Source: JABWBD01 sp040768665
GTDB taxonomy: Bacteria; Planctomycetota; Planctomycetia; Pirellulales; Thermoguttaceae
Direction: 5' to 3'
Assembly: GCA_040768665.1 (NCBI GenBank)
Contig: JAXGMN010000008.1
Coordinates: forward strand, 310,001 to 374,000
DNA length: 64,000 bases
Below the pieces are notes generated by a model that did no database searches, had not been told where the DNA came from, and was given only the letters and a program-made list of their open reading frames with translations. Both the position numbers and the translations under genes were made by a program. Below are positions 19,452-29,017 of this stretch, piece by piece (position 1 is the stretch's first letter; each line of letters opens with the position of its first letter).

Positions 19452-22079
19452 TCACTCAGTACCCTTTTCACCGATCACATCGAGTAGTCTCCGCCGAATG
19501 GCTTCAAGCCTCGCTTGCTCCTCGATCTTTGCCCCCCTTTGATCGGTCACATAAAAGACGTCGACCACTTGATCCAGGAACGTCCCGATCTTGGCTCGTT
19601 CGACCGAGAGTCCAAGCTCGTAGAGCGTCTGCGCGATCATATAGAGCAAGCCGCCCCGGTCCGCCGTGAAAATGTCAAGGATGGTGAACTGGTCTGAAGT
19701 GGCATTGTCGACATGAACGCGGGTTTCCAGCGGTTTGCCGACAAAAGGGCGGCTGTCTCTCTGCCACGTTCGGCGGAAGGTGGGCGGCTTGGGATCGGCC
19801 GCCGTCAGCGAATGGACAAGGCTGCGGCAGATCGCATCCCGGCGTTCCGCTGGCGGTTCCCCCGAGTAGTCCGGGTCGTGAACCCAAAAACGATCGAGTA
19901 CCAGGCCATCTGCCAGCGTGTTGATCTCGGCGCTAAGGATCTGGAGACCGTGGCTGGCAAGTGCTCCGGTGAGCCTGTGGAAGATCCCCGGCACCACTGC
20001 CTCGCTTGTGCCGACAGTGAACAGGGTCGTCGACGTCTCCGGTTGGTGGAACGCCTGGGCGTTGACCTCCCCGGGCCGCAAGCTGCGAAGCAGTCGCAAG
20101 TCGTCGGCGACCTGAGCGCCGGAGGAACGATTCAAAAGCGCGGGTGGCAGTTCCTTGATGTGCCGGACAAACCAGGGATCGCCGCTCTGGTCTCCCAACG
20201 CAGACAGGATGGCCTGCCGGCGCAACTCCGCATGTTCCCGCGCGCTCGTCGCGGGGCTTTCACCAGCCAGGTGTTGCATGGTTCGGTGGTACAGATCCGT
20301 GATGACCTCTGCCTTCCACCCATTCCACGTACCTGGCCCCACAGCCGCCAGGTCGGCCGCCGTGAGGATGTAGAGCATTTGCATCAACTCGGGAGATCCC
20401 ACCTCCACCGCAAACCGCACAATCAGTTGCTCGTCGCTCGTATCTCGGCGAAACGCCAGATGGTTCATCACCAGATGGCGATGAACGAGGAAGTCGAGCG
20501 ACTCGGTCTCGTGTCCGTCCAGGCCCAGCCCGCGCGCGGTCTCCTCTGCAATCCGCCGACCCACCTCGCAGTGGTCCTCTGGATAACCCTTTCCCAGGTC
20601 GTGGATCAGCAGTGCCAGGTGCAGCGGACGCTTCTGGCGGATGCCGCGATAGACGTTCCCCAAGGGGCCTTGGTCGTCCAGTAGTGCCGTGGTGTGCTCG
20701 ACGGCACGGAGGCAGTGCTCGTCGACGGTGTACTTGTGGTACTGGTTGAATTGAAGCAGTCCTCGGGCATGAGCAAACCCTGGTATGAATCGCTCGAGGA
20801 GCCTCAACTCGTGGAGTCCACGAACGAGTTCGCTGAGCCGCGCTGGATGCGATAGAAGCGAGAGGAAGTGCAGCCGGGCCGCTTCCGGAACGCCCTCCGG
20901 CAGGGAGCCGGCCTCGCGGCGCAAAGCTTCCCACGTTTCCGTGGCAATCCGTTTGTCGTGAAGATTCGCCAGGTCGAACAGTTCCATGATGGCCGAGAGA
21001 TTGCCTCGGAACTGCCGCAGAGCTCGGCCGCTTGCCATGATTTCCGAAGGGCCCACGCGGTACTTACCTTCCGCCCAGTGGCCGAACAAGCGGGTCGTGA
21101 AGATTCGTTTGCGCCGATCGGGACCGGCGGATTCGAGGAACCTTGCCGTGATATGGCTCACCTCGTCGGTATGTCGGAAATAATCCCGCATAAACTGTTC
21201 CACCGGCAGCATCCCGGCAGTCGGCTCGTAGCCAAGCAGTTTTGCCACCCGGAGTTGCTCCGCACGGTCGAGGACGTCGCCCGGCTTGCCCGAGTGGAAG
21301 TGCATCTCGTTGCGCAGCCGCAGCAGGAACTCGCCGGCGCGTGCGAGGGCAGCGAAGTCCTTGTCGGAGAGAACCCCCAGCCTGAGCAGTTCGTCCGGGC
21401 GCGGCGTTCCGTAGCGGACTGCGCCCGCCCAGCGAAGCAGGTGGATATCGCGGAGCCCGCCACGGGAACGTTTGATGTTCGGCTCGAGAAGAAAAACCGT
21501 CTCGCCGAACTTGATTCGCTCTTCGAGGCGAGCCTGCCGGATCGTTTCGAGCAGGCCGGCCGTATGCCTGCGGATGTGCCGGAGAAACGTCCGGAGGTAT
21601 TGCTCAAACAGGCCGCGGTCGCCAACCAGTAGGCGCGACTCGACCAACGATGTGCAGATCATCGGATCCTGACACGCAAGCCGGCAGGCTTCCTCGACGG
21701 TGCGAACGCTCTGGCCCAGCATCAGGCCGGAATCGAACACGTCACACATCAGCCGTTCAGCCAGCGGGCCGACGCGCGTCCGGCTTCCCTTCGCATGGAG
21801 GATCATGAGATCCACGTCCGAGTACGGGGCCATGTCGCGGCGGCCGTACCCGCCGTGGGCGACCAGCGCGATTCCGCCCCGCAACACTTCAGCTTCAGGA
21901 TTCGGCAAATCCGCAAGTGCGGCTTCGGTCAGGCCGAGAAGTACCTTGTCGCGAAGGTCCGTGATCGACGCGGAGAGTTCCGCCCCGGAACACCCCGCCA
22001 GGTGACAGCGACGCAACTGATCGTGCCCGGAAGCCAACTTCGCCTTGGCGGCGAGCACGCTGGGACGGAGACCGGTCAT
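19452..22079 (-). CDS. glnD: Bifunctional [protein-PII] uridylyltransferase/uridylyl-removing enzyme
   Basis: An 875-residue GlnD, the sensor of glutamine that adds UMP to PII at low nitrogen and removes it when glutamine is high. The order is standard: nucleotidyltransferase domain with GGYGRRD (76-82) and the DVDL metal pair (Asp88, Asp90); linker; HD hydrolase domain (HDLGKGYPEDH); and two C-terminal ACT domains that bind glutamine (TVGTSEAVVPGIFHRLTGAL and TILDIFTADRGGLLYMIAQT). The start is ATG 22079 because the family begins close to this point; a frame to 22202 adds 41 unrelated residues. Length matches the family. No glnB or glnA is adjacent. Confidence 0.95.
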   Translation of the reverse strand: MTGLRPSVLAAKAKLASGHDQLRRCHLAGCSGAELSASITDLRDKVLLGLTEAALADLPNPEAEVLRGGIALVAHGGYGRRDMAPYSDVDLMILHAKGSRTRVGPLAERLMCDVFDSGLMLGQSVRTVEEACRLACQDPMICTSLVESRLLVGDRGLFEQYLRTFLRHIRRHTAGLLETIRQARLEERIKFGETVFLLEPNIKRSRGGLRDIHLLRWAGAVRYGTPRPDELLRLGVLSDKDFAALARAGEFLLRLRNEMHFHSGKPGDVLDRAEQLRVAKLLGYEPTAGMLPVEQFMRDYFRHTDEVSHITARFLESAGPDRRKRIFTTRLFGHWAEGKYRVGPSEIMASGRALRQFRGNLSAIMELFDLANLHDKRIATETWEALRREAGSLPEGVPEAARLHFLSLLSHPARLSELVRGLHELRLLERFIPGFAHARGLLQFNQYHKYTVDEHCLRAVEHTTALLDDQGPLGNVYRGIRQKRPLHLALLIHDLGKGYPEDHCEVGRRIAEETARGLGLDGHETESLDFLVHRHLVMNHLAFRRDTSDEQLIVRFAVEVGSPELMQMLYILTAADLAAVGPGTWNGWKAEVITDLYHRTMQHLAGESPATSAREHAELRRQAILSALGDQSGDPWFVRHIKELPPALLNRSSGAQVADDLRLLRSLRPGEVNAQAFHQPETSTTLFTVGTSEAVVPGIFHRLTGALASHGLQILSAEINTLADGLVLDRFWVHDPDYSGEPPAERRDAICRSLVHSLTAADPKPPTFRRTWQRDSRPFVGKPLETRVHVDNATSDQFTILDIFTADRGGLLYMIAQTLYELGLSVERAKIGTFLDQVVDVFYVTDQRGAKIEEQARLEAIRRRLLDVIGEKGTE

Positions 22080-22295
22080 AGACAAGTGAGCGGGAGCAGA
22101 AATCCGGGAATTCAAATGATGCGGGAAGTCTTGACAGCTTAGCACGTCCTGGTGCCGGCGAAAACGGGCAGCGGGACCCCCAAGTGGGGGCACGCCCGTC
22201 AACTCGCTGGGCGCCCAACGCCGCTACCGTGCTCCGGACAAGGGCGTATACTGTCATAAACAAAACCCCTGACACACTCTTTCTGGCCTGACACA

Positions 22296-23279
22296 ATGCG
22301 CTATCTTGTCACTGGTGGAGCGGGTTTCATCGGATCTCATTTGTGTGAGGCCTTGCTTGGCGACGGGCACGAGGTGACGATCCTCGACGATTTCTCAACC
22401 GGACGGCACCAGAATATCCGGCAACTTGAGGAAAATCCGAAGCTGAAGGTGATCTATGCAAGTGTTCTGGAGCAGGATGTCGCTCGCGATTGCGTCCGCG
22501 ATGCCGACCGGGTGTTCCATCTCGCTTCGGCGGTGGGTGTGCAGTTGATCATCGATGAGCCGGTCAAGACGATCGAAACGATCGTTGAGGGTACCGCCAC
22601 ATTACTCGCGGCTGCGGCCCGCTACCGGAAGCCCGTTCTCTTGACGTCGACCTCGGAAGTCTATGGAAAATCAAAAAAGATGCCGCTGGCCGAGGACGAC
22701 GACACCGTGATCGGGGCGCCCAAGTTCCGTCGCTGGAGCTATGCCGCCAGCAAGGCGTTGGATGAGTTTTTGGCCCTGGCCCACTGGCATCATGCTCGAC
22801 TCCCCGTGGTAATCGTGCGGCTTTTCAACACGGTCGGGCCGCGTCAGACGGGACGTTATGGCATGGTAATCCCCCGTTTGGTCCGTCAAGCGCTGGCTGG
22901 CGAGCCCTTGGGGGTGTACGGCGATGGCACTCAGACCCGGTGCTTCTGCCACGTGTACGACGCGGTCGGCGCCCTGATCCGGCTAATGGATGAGCCGGCC
23001 GCGCGTGGCGAAGTCGTCAACGTCGGCAACGATCGCGAGGTTTCAATCAACGAGTTGGCCGAGCTGATTCGTTCGCTCGTTGGCAGCACATCGACTATTC
23101 GGCACATCTCCTATCGGCAGGCCTACGGAAGTGGCTTCGAAGACATGCCCAGACGAGTGCCCGACCTGGGAAAGGTCCAAAAGCTTATCCAGTACCAGCC
23201 TCGACGCAGCTTGGAAGAAACGCTTCAAGACGTCATCCAGTACGAAAAACAGGGGAGCGACATTCAAGGGCTGCGGTGA
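22296..23279 (+). CDS. NAD-dependent nucleotide-sugar epimerase/dehydratase (SDR family)
   Basis: A 327-residue extended short-chain dehydrogenase. The NAD-binding motif is GGAGFIG (7-13), the catalytic pair is YAASK (about 149-153), and LFNTVGPRQ near residue 177 is typical of UDP-glucuronate decarboxylase and UDP-glucose 4-epimerase relatives. The segment YGDGTQTRCF is also family-typical. It is divergent from glnD and no glycosyltransferase is adjacent, so the exact sugar is not settled; UDP-xylose synthase or UDP-galactose epimerase type are both possible. ATG 22296 lacks a strong ribosome site but starts exactly at the family N-terminus. Confidence 0.9.
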   Translation: MRYLVTGGAGFIGSHLCEALLGDGHEVTILDDFSTGRHQNIRQLEENPKLKVIYASVLEQDVARDCVRDADRVFHLASAVGVQLIIDEPVKTIETIVEGTATLLAAAARYRKPVLLTSTSEVYGKSKKMPLAEDDDTVIGAPKFRRWSYAASKALDEFLALAHWHHARLPVVIVRLFNTVGPRQTGRYGMVIPRLVRQALAGEPLGVYGDGTQTRCFCHVYDAVGALIRLMDEPAARGEVVNVGNDREVSINELAELIRSLVGSTSTIRHISYRQAYGSGFEDMPRRVPDLGKVQKLIQYQPRRSLEETLQDVIQYEKQGSDIQGLR

Positions 23280-23280
23280 T

Positions 23281-23366
23281 GAAAAAGGGAGCTCGCCCCG
23301 CAAGACCTTGTGTATCTTCGGTCTCATTCGTCCACCATTACTTGCGGTGGCACCACCCCTTTTTTC
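23281..23366. repeat. Inverted repeat of the 'GGGG...CCGCAAG' type
   Basis: The arms GAAAAAGGGAGCTCG...CCGCAAG and CTTGCGG...CCCCTTTTTTC pair across an internal stretch starting ACCTTGTGTA. The layout and inner words resemble the element at 30301-30409. It starts one base after the epimerase stop codon and could serve as its terminator (T-run at the right end). Confidence 0.55.
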
Positions 23367-23644
23367 TCCGGGCACCCAGGGCCGGGCGTAGGCGAATGAT
23401 TGGGCTTGTCGCAAATCCGGATCTGGAGTAGAACAGACCGCGTTGATGAAAGATTGCGCGGGCAGGATGCCCCCCTTCGTGTGGAGTTCTTTCCGACAAG
23501 GATGTCGAGCAATCATCGCGTGCCCCTGCGTCGATTCGCGGAGGCTCGGCAGAGTTGTATTGTCTCGTGTGACAGCACGATCCTTGGACGCGGAGCGATG
23601 TTGACCCAGGCGCTTCGCGATTGAAGTCGGAAAGGAGGCCCACA
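23367..23644. other. Leader region upstream of the CsrA-REC gene
   Basis: Together with the preceding repeat this makes a 365-bp gap. No gene is seen. The last bases form a strong ribosome site (AAAGGAGG, about 7 bases before ATG 23645) that fixes the start of the csrA fusion. Confidence 0.5.
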
Positions 23645-24424
23645 ATGCTAGTTCTCTCCCGCCGGGAAGGCGAGAAGATCGTCTTCCCCAATCTGGGTGT
23701 GACCCTGGAAGTCCTGCGTGTGAAAGGCAATGCCGCGCGCCTGGGAGTTCGAGCCCCGGCCGACGTTCGCATCTTGCGCGACGAGTTGGTGGAAGACCAG
23801 ACATTGCCCAGCTCCGGCATTCTCTCGCCGACCCGCAGGCTCTCGCATGCCGTTCGTAACCGGCTGCATGCCGCAAACCTTGCACTGCACTTGTTCCGCA
23901 AGCTGCTGGACCGCGGCATGGTCGAACAGGCGGAAGAAACCTACCAGAAGATCCTGCATGAATTCGAGGCTCTGGAAGCCGAGGCCGCCGCCATCAAGTC
24001 GGAAGCGAGCCCCCACGCCGGCCCAGCCCGGCCATGTCGGACGCTTGTCGTGGAGGACGACGCCAACGAGTGCGAACTGCTGGCCGGATTCTTGCGCGTG
24101 AGCGGATTCGAAGTGGCGACTTCCGGAGACGGAGCCGCCGCGATCGATTACCTGTCGTCGCACGAGCCGCCCGACCTGGTGCTGCTCGACATGATGATGC
24201 CGCGGTTCGACGGCCGCGCGACGATCCAGTCGATCCGGGGAACCCCCCGCCTTGCCGACCTTAAGGTGTTCGCTATTAGCGGCACGTCGCCAGGCGACTT
24301 CGGAGTATCGACCGGTCCGCGTGGTGTCGACCGCTGGTTCCCCAAGCCGGTAAACCCGGAAACACTGGTGCGAGAGATTTCTCGCGAACTTCAGGAGAGC
24401 TGCGTTTGCGCGATGGGTGAGTAG
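23645..24424 (+). CDS. CsrA-response regulator fusion protein
   Basis: A 259-residue three-part protein. Residues 1-52 are a full CsrA domain (MLVLSRREGEKI, VKGNAARLGVRAP, LRDEL) and keep both residues known to be critical for RNA binding in CsrA, Leu4 and the Arg44 equivalent (Arg45). Residues about 64-118 are helical (LSHAVRNRLHAANLALHLF) and look like a dimerisation or DHp-like helix pair. Residues about 133-250 are a receiver domain with the acidic pair (VVEDDA), phospho-acceptor Asp182 (LLDMMMP) and the conserved Lys (PKPV). The start follows a strong AAAGGAGG. The stop codon touches the histidine kinase start, so the pair is co-translated. A phosphorylation-gated mRNA-binding regulator is the inference. 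Confidence 0.9.
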   Translation: MLVLSRREGEKIVFPNLGVTLEVLRVKGNAARLGVRAPADVRILRDELVEDQTLPSSGILSPTRRLSHAVRNRLHAANLALHLFRKLLDRGMVEQAEETYQKILHEFEALEAEAAAIKSEASPHAGPARPCRTLVVEDDANECELLAGFLRVSGFEVATSGDGAAAIDYLSSHEPPDLVLLDMMMPRFDGRATIQSIRGTPRLADLKVFAISGTSPGDFGVSTGPRGVDRWFPKPVNPETLVREISRELQESCVCAMGE

Positions 24425-25912
24425 GTGCCTTCCATGGGTGTCGAAGCGAGCAAGGTTCGGCAGCGAGCTTTCAAGGCAAGCGACGGCGGACTCCGTGCGA
24501 TCGTCGAAAACAGTCCGGACGGGATCTTGGTCGTCGGCGTCGACGGCGGAATCCGTTTCGCCAACCCGGCCGCGGCAGAATGGTTGGGGCGAAGTCTCGA
24601 ACAATTGCGAGGCGAACGGTTCGACCTGCCGTCCGCCGCCGACGACCCAACGGAGACCGAATGGACGGCTCCGGACGGCGCGGTTCGAGTCGCGGAAGTG
24701 CGGGTCGCCAATGTGACGTGGGAAGGAAAGCCGGCGCGGCTGGCGACGCTTCGCGATATCACCCTCAGGAAGCGTCGCGAGGAGGAATCGCGGCAGGCGC
24801 TGCGGCGACGCGACCAGTTCCTCGCCATTCTGTCGCACGAACTTCGAAATCCTCTGGCAGCGATTGTCAACGCCTCGCGCGTCCTGCAGCGAGGTGCGAA
24901 CGACGAGCGCGTCCTCAGTCGCGCTCGCGACGTGGTCGATTCGCAGAGCCGCCAAATGACCCGGCTCCTGGACGACCTGCTCGACGTTTCCCGGATCTGC
25001 GAAGGAAAAATCGAGTTGCGCCGGGAAGTGCTCGACCTTCGCGAATCGATCCACCAGGCGGTGCAGGTGGTGCTGCCGTTGATCGGCGAGAACCGGCTCG
25101 GATTCGATCTCGATGTGCCGCGCTGCCCTCTCTACGTCGAGGGCGATCCGACGCGGCTCCACCAGATTCTCACGAATCTGCTCACCAACGCCGCGAAATA
25201 CACCGAGCCCGGCGGACGGATCTGGCTGGTCGCCCAACACGACTGCTCGGATATCGTCGTCCGCATCCGCGACAACGGCGTTGGGATCAATCCCGATAAA
25301 CTCGAATTCATCTTTGAGCCGTTCGTTCAGGAACGAACCTCGCTGGCCCGGTCGAACGACGGCATGGGAATCGGCTTGGCCCTGGTGCGGAGCCTCGTGC
25401 GGCTTCACGGGGGGGCCGTCTTGGCTGAAAGCGAGGGGCTCGGCCACGGGAGCACTTTCGTCGTGCGACTCCCCGAGGCGGCTCCCGCGCGGCGAACCGT
25501 CCGGCGCTCGAACCCCCAGCCCGACGACACCCCGGAAATGCGTATCCTCATTGTCGAAGACAATGCCAACGCGCGGGAAATGCTTCAGACCGTCCTCGAG
25601 CTCGACGGCCACGAGGTTGCCGTGGCCGGATCCGGCTTGCAGGGGCTTGAAATGATCGAGTTTCAGCGACCGGAAGTCGCGCTGATCGATATCGGCTTGC
25701 CGGAGCTCGATGGCTACCAGGTCGCCCGTGCCGTACGAAGGAACCCCGAGAACGACCGGGTCTTTCTTGTAGCGCTGACCGGCTATGGCCAGCCCGACGA
25801 TCGTCGCCAGGCGATCGAGGCCGGATTCGACGCCCACTTGGTCAAGCCGGTCGATCTGGACCGGCTGACCGAGATCTTTGCGAGGCTGAGGCGGCGCGAT
25901 TCGGGATCGTAG
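24425..25912 (+). CDS. Hybrid sensor histidine kinase (PAS-HisKA-HATPase-REC)
   Basis: A 495-residue soluble hybrid kinase. Residues about 20-115 are a PAS domain (LRAIVENSPDGILVVGVDGG). The H-box is FLAILSHELRNPLAAI (about 134-149) with the phospho-accepting His. The ATP-binding lid follows: N-box QILTNLLTNAAKYT, G1 IRDNGVGI and G2 GMGIGLALV. The C-terminus (about 370-490) is a receiver with LIVEDNA, LIDIGLP and VKPVD. There are no membrane segments, so the signal is cytoplasmic. GTG 24425 directly follows the TAG of the csrA fusion gene; ATG 24434 is an alternative. It probably phosphorylates its own receiver and the CsrA-REC partner. Confidence 0.93.
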   Translation: MPSMGVEASKVRQRAFKASDGGLRAIVENSPDGILVVGVDGGIRFANPAAAEWLGRSLEQLRGERFDLPSAADDPTETEWTAPDGAVRVAEVRVANVTWEGKPARLATLRDITLRKRREEESRQALRRRDQFLAILSHELRNPLAAIVNASRVLQRGANDERVLSRARDVVDSQSRQMTRLLDDLLDVSRICEGKIELRREVLDLRESIHQAVQVVLPLIGENRLGFDLDVPRCPLYVEGDPTRLHQILTNLLTNAAKYTEPGGRIWLVAQHDCSDIVVRIRDNGVGINPDKLEFIFEPFVQERTSLARSNDGMGIGLALVRSLVRLHGGAVLAESEGLGHGSTFVVRLPEAAPARRTVRRSNPQPDDTPEMRILIVEDNANAREMLQTVLELDGHEVAVAGSGLQGLEMIEFQRPEVALIDIGLPELDGYQVARAVRRNPENDRVFLVALTGYGQPDDRRQAIEAGFDAHLVKPVDLDRLTEIFARLRRRDSGS

Positions 25913-25948
25913 GAGCGTGCCGTCGCCAACGGGTAAGAGGTATCCGAC

Positions 25949-27607
25949 ATGACCACGAATGAAGAACACAATTGCAGTTGTTCGTCCGCGGGTTGCTGCG
26001 GTGTCCGGTTGGCGGGCGTGACACGGCGGCATTTCATGGCCGGCGCCGGTGCGGTTGCCTTGGGTGGAGCGCTGGCTGGCGCGGTGAGGAGCAAGGCCGC
26101 GGAGGCGGCGGCCGGCCGCGCCCGGCCGAACCCGGTGCCGCGAAGGCCGCTGCGAATGCAACCGGTCCTCGTCTACAAGATCGCCCAACGGCGCGAAGGC
26201 GCCAGTTGGCGGACGTGGTCGGGGCTGATCACGGAGGCCCATGCCGACGAGGAGCGCGCCCGCATCCGCGCAGAACTCGCGGCGATGAGTGCCAAGGCCG
26301 ACTTTCCGCTCGAGGTGCTTCCGCTGGTGTCCGTCCGGAACAGCGAGGAGGCGAAACGGGTGGCTGCCGCGGACCACGATGGCGTGATCCTCTACCACGC
26401 GACCGACACCGGCAATCCGTACGGCGGCATCACGACCTTGATGGACCTGCTCGACCCGGCCAGGCTTAACGTCGAATTTGCGCGGCACCGGAGCGGTCCC
26501 GCCTACCGCGGCTACATCTTCACGCATCCTCAGTTGTTGCGGCAGCGAACCGATGAGTTCCAGTACCCCGGCAACATGAGCGTCCAGGACGTGGTCGTGG
26601 ACGACTACAGCGAGTTGGTTTGGCGGCTGCGGGCGATCAACGGGTTGAAGGGAATCCGCGGGAAGCGCGTCGTGTGTATCGGCGGCGCCGCGGGCTGGGG
26701 AGCCCGGGGACGCGAAGCGCCTGCCCGCGCCGCCGAGCTATGGGGCATGGAGTTCGCGGAGGTTTCCTACGAAGAGCTCGGCGCTCGGATCGACGCGGTA
26801 CGCCGCGATCGGGAGCTGGTCGATCGCTGCACGCACGAGGCCAGGGCCTATCTGGACGGGCCCGGTGTGACCTTGTTGCCCTTGCAGGAGGAGCTCACCA
26901 CGGCCGAGCTGCTGGCGGGCAAGGGCCGGAAGGAAACGCTGGGCGAGATGCGGGGGTTCGTGGAAAGGGCCTTCCTCCTGACCGAGGTCTTCCGAGATCT
27001 CATGGCGGAGCACAAGACCGATGCCGTCACGGTGGCGCAGTGCATGGGCGCCATCCTGCCCGTGGCCGAGACCACGGCGTGCCTGACGCTGACGCTATTG
27101 AACGATTCCGGCTGCCTCGCCTTTTGCGAATCCGATTTTGTCGCCATCCCCTCGGGCATTCTCCTTCATGGGATTTCGGGCAGGCCGGTGTTTTTCTGCA
27201 ATCCCACGTTTCCCCATAAGAACATGGTCACCGTCGGCCATTGCAGCGCACCTCGACGGATGGACGGAAAGAACCTCGAGCCGGTTTTCATCCGCACCCA
27301 TTTCGAGTCCGACTTTGGCGCAGCGCCGCGAGTCGCGATGCGCCGCGGCCAGGAGATCACGGTGCTTGTCCCCAACTTCGCCAACAGCCGGTGGGTCGGA
27401 TTCCGGGGCCGGATCCTCGAACACCCGGCGCTGGACATCTGCACGTCGCAGTTGGACATCGGCATCGAGGGCGACTGCGCCCGGCTGGCCGATGAGATGG
27501 GCGGATTCCACTGGATGCTCTGCTACGGGGATTACCTGCGGGAAACGGGCTACGCCTTGCGCAAAGCGGGCGCCCAGTGGCTGAACGTGAGCGAAAGGGC
27601 CACGTGA
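25949..27607 (+). CDS. Tat-exported sugar isomerase-like protein (FucI/AraA fold)
   Basis: A 552-residue protein with a Cys-rich leader, then a twin-arginine signal (VTRRHFMAGAGAVALGGALAG, about 24-44). The mature part resembles the fold of L-fucose/L-arabinose isomerases in its length, the central segment TDAVTVAQCMGAILPVAETT and the C-terminal LVPNFANSRWVGFRG, but the metal ligands of true isomerases could not be placed with confidence. AGAGG lies about 9 bases before ATG 25949. It is followed by a beta-propeller gene and a Tat-exported aldo-keto reductase-like gene on the same strand, together suggesting envelope sugar metabolism. Activity not established. Confidence 0.75.
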   Translation: MTTNEEHNCSCSSAGCCGVRLAGVTRRHFMAGAGAVALGGALAGAVRSKAAEAAAGRARPNPVPRRPLRMQPVLVYKIAQRREGASWRTWSGLITEAHADEERARIRAELAAMSAKADFPLEVLPLVSVRNSEEAKRVAAADHDGVILYHATDTGNPYGGITTLMDLLDPARLNVEFARHRSGPAYRGYIFTHPQLLRQRTDEFQYPGNMSVQDVVVDDYSELVWRLRAINGLKGIRGKRVVCIGGAAGWGARGREAPARAAELWGMEFAEVSYEELGARIDAVRRDRELVDRCTHEARAYLDGPGVTLLPLQEELTTAELLAGKGRKETLGEMRGFVERAFLLTEVFRDLMAEHKTDAVTVAQCMGAILPVAETTACLTLTLLNDSGCLAFCESDFVAIPSGILLHGISGRPVFFCNPTFPHKNMVTVGHCSAPRRMDGKNLEPVFIRTHFESDFGAAPRVAMRRGQEITVLVPNFANSRWVGFRGRILEHPALDICTSQLDIGIEGDCARLADEMGGFHWMLCYGDYLRETGYALRKAGAQWLNVSERAT

Positions 27608-27777
27608 GCGGTTGCCCCTTGACCGGCGAATTCCTCCCGCCTTAGACTCAGGGAGCCGGACTCGGAGAAGTCGCCGGGGCAGGGCGCGGGCGGAGGGCGC
27701 TCGGGGGCGATGCATGGTCAAACGAGCCTCGGTTCGGGCCTGGATTACTGTACACGAAACTTGTCGGAGTAGAGAAC

Positions 27778-29013
27778 ATGAGACATCTGGTTCTGCTCAT
27801 CGCGGCGATGGCTACGACGGTCGCCAGCGCGGGGGACTTCCCGGTCTATTCGAAGGCGCGGGCGATCACGTCCGGTCCCAAGGAACATCTTTTCGCGAGC
27901 TATTACGCCATCAATGCCTGGAGCGCGGACGGCCGCTACGCCACGGTGCTGGAAACGGACATCAAAAACCGTCTGCCGACGGAAAACGACGTCGCGGTAC
28001 TCGGCGTGGTGGATGCGCAAGACAACAACCGCTTCGTTCCGCTGACCGAGACGCGCTGCTGGAACTTCCAGGAAGCAACCATGGCCCATTGGCTGGGCAC
28101 GGCGCCGCAGACGCACTTTATCTTTAACGATCTCGTGGACGGCAAGTTCGTCTCCGTGATCTTCGACATGACCGCCAAGACGCGGCGGATCGTGCCCTAT
28201 CCGGTAAGTGCCGTCTCCGCGGACGGCAAGTGGGCAGTGAGCATCAATTATGCGCGGCTTCGCCTGACGCGTCCCGATTACGGATACGGCGGCAACGGCC
28301 AAGACGCGCGAAGCGATGTGACCTGGCCGACCGACGACGGGCTGTGGCTGGTGAATCTCGAAAGCGGCGAGGCGAAACGGATCGTCCCGATCGCCTCCGT
28401 GCGCGACAGGATGCCGCCGGTCCAAGATCCCAAAGCGCTGGCCTACTTCTGCCATACCGTGTTCAGCCGCGACGGTTCGAAGATCTTCTGGCTGGCGCGG
28501 AGCGTGGAGAACCTGAACGATCAGAAGGTCGTGCGGAAGTGGCAGACCACGGCGTTCACCTGCAACCGCGACGGCAGCAACGTGCAGCGCTGCTTCCCGG
28601 ACGGCTGGGGAGGCTCGCACTTCAACTGGCTGGACGGCGAGCGGCTGATGGTGACCGCCAAGTACAAGGACGCGTTGTACAGCCACGTCCTGTTTACGGC
28701 CGGCAAGTCCGACTACGAGCGAGTCGGTCGCGGGCTGCTGGACTTCGACGGCCACGGCGTCTTCTCCGACGACGGCCGGTGGATGGCGACCGACACCTAT
28801 CCGGATAAGCTGGGGGAGCGCAAGCTGATGGTGCTCCGCATGTCGGACCATGCCATTTTGCCCCTGGGCGCCTATTTCGTGCCGGAGCTTTACCGCGAGA
28901 CGTACTCTCGCTGCGATCTGCACCCGCGTTGGCGGCCCGACGGCAAGATGCTGGGGTTCAACTCGGTGCATGAGGGCTCGCGGCAGGTTTACGTGATCGA
29001 TATAGAGAGATGA
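27778..29013 (+). CDS. Exported beta-propeller (PD40/oligogalacturonate lyase-like) protein
   Basis: A 411-residue secreted protein with a signal peptide (LVLLIAAMATTVASAG, 4-19) and a repeat pattern of TolB/oligogalacturonate-lyase-like propellers (SAVSADGKWAVSINY, VFSRDGSKIFWLAR, VFSDDGRWMATDTYP, HPRWRPDGKMLGFNSVHEG). The final repeat is typical of the PL22-like family. GGAG is 8 bases before ATG 27778. Its stop lies 4 bases before the next gene. Lyase activity is possible but the catalytic His/Arg set was not verified. Confidence 0.8.
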   Translation: MRHLVLLIAAMATTVASAGDFPVYSKARAITSGPKEHLFASYYAINAWSADGRYATVLETDIKNRLPTENDVAVLGVVDAQDNNRFVPLTETRCWNFQEATMAHWLGTAPQTHFIFNDLVDGKFVSVIFDMTAKTRRIVPYPVSAVSADGKWAVSINYARLRLTRPDYGYGGNGQDARSDVTWPTDDGLWLVNLESGEAKRIVPIASVRDRMPPVQDPKALAYFCHTVFSRDGSKIFWLARSVENLNDQKVVRKWQTTAFTCNRDGSNVQRCFPDGWGGSHFNWLDGERLMVTAKYKDALYSHVLFTAGKSDYERVGRGLLDFDGHGVFSDDGRWMATDTYPDKLGERKLMVLRMSDHAILPLGAYFVPELYRETYSRCDLHPRWRPDGKMLGFNSVHEGSRQVYVIDIER

Positions 29014-29017
29014 TTCG

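Noticed and set aside
24425..24433. GTG start of the histidine kinase versus ATG at 24434
   Set aside because: Neither can be excluded; the GTG is kept because it touches the upstream stop, but the three-codon difference has no effect on domains.
23648..26527. Open frame of about 960 codons on the reverse strand
   Set aside because: It runs across three well-supported forward genes (CsrA-REC, histidine kinase, isomerase-like) and shows no domain of its own.
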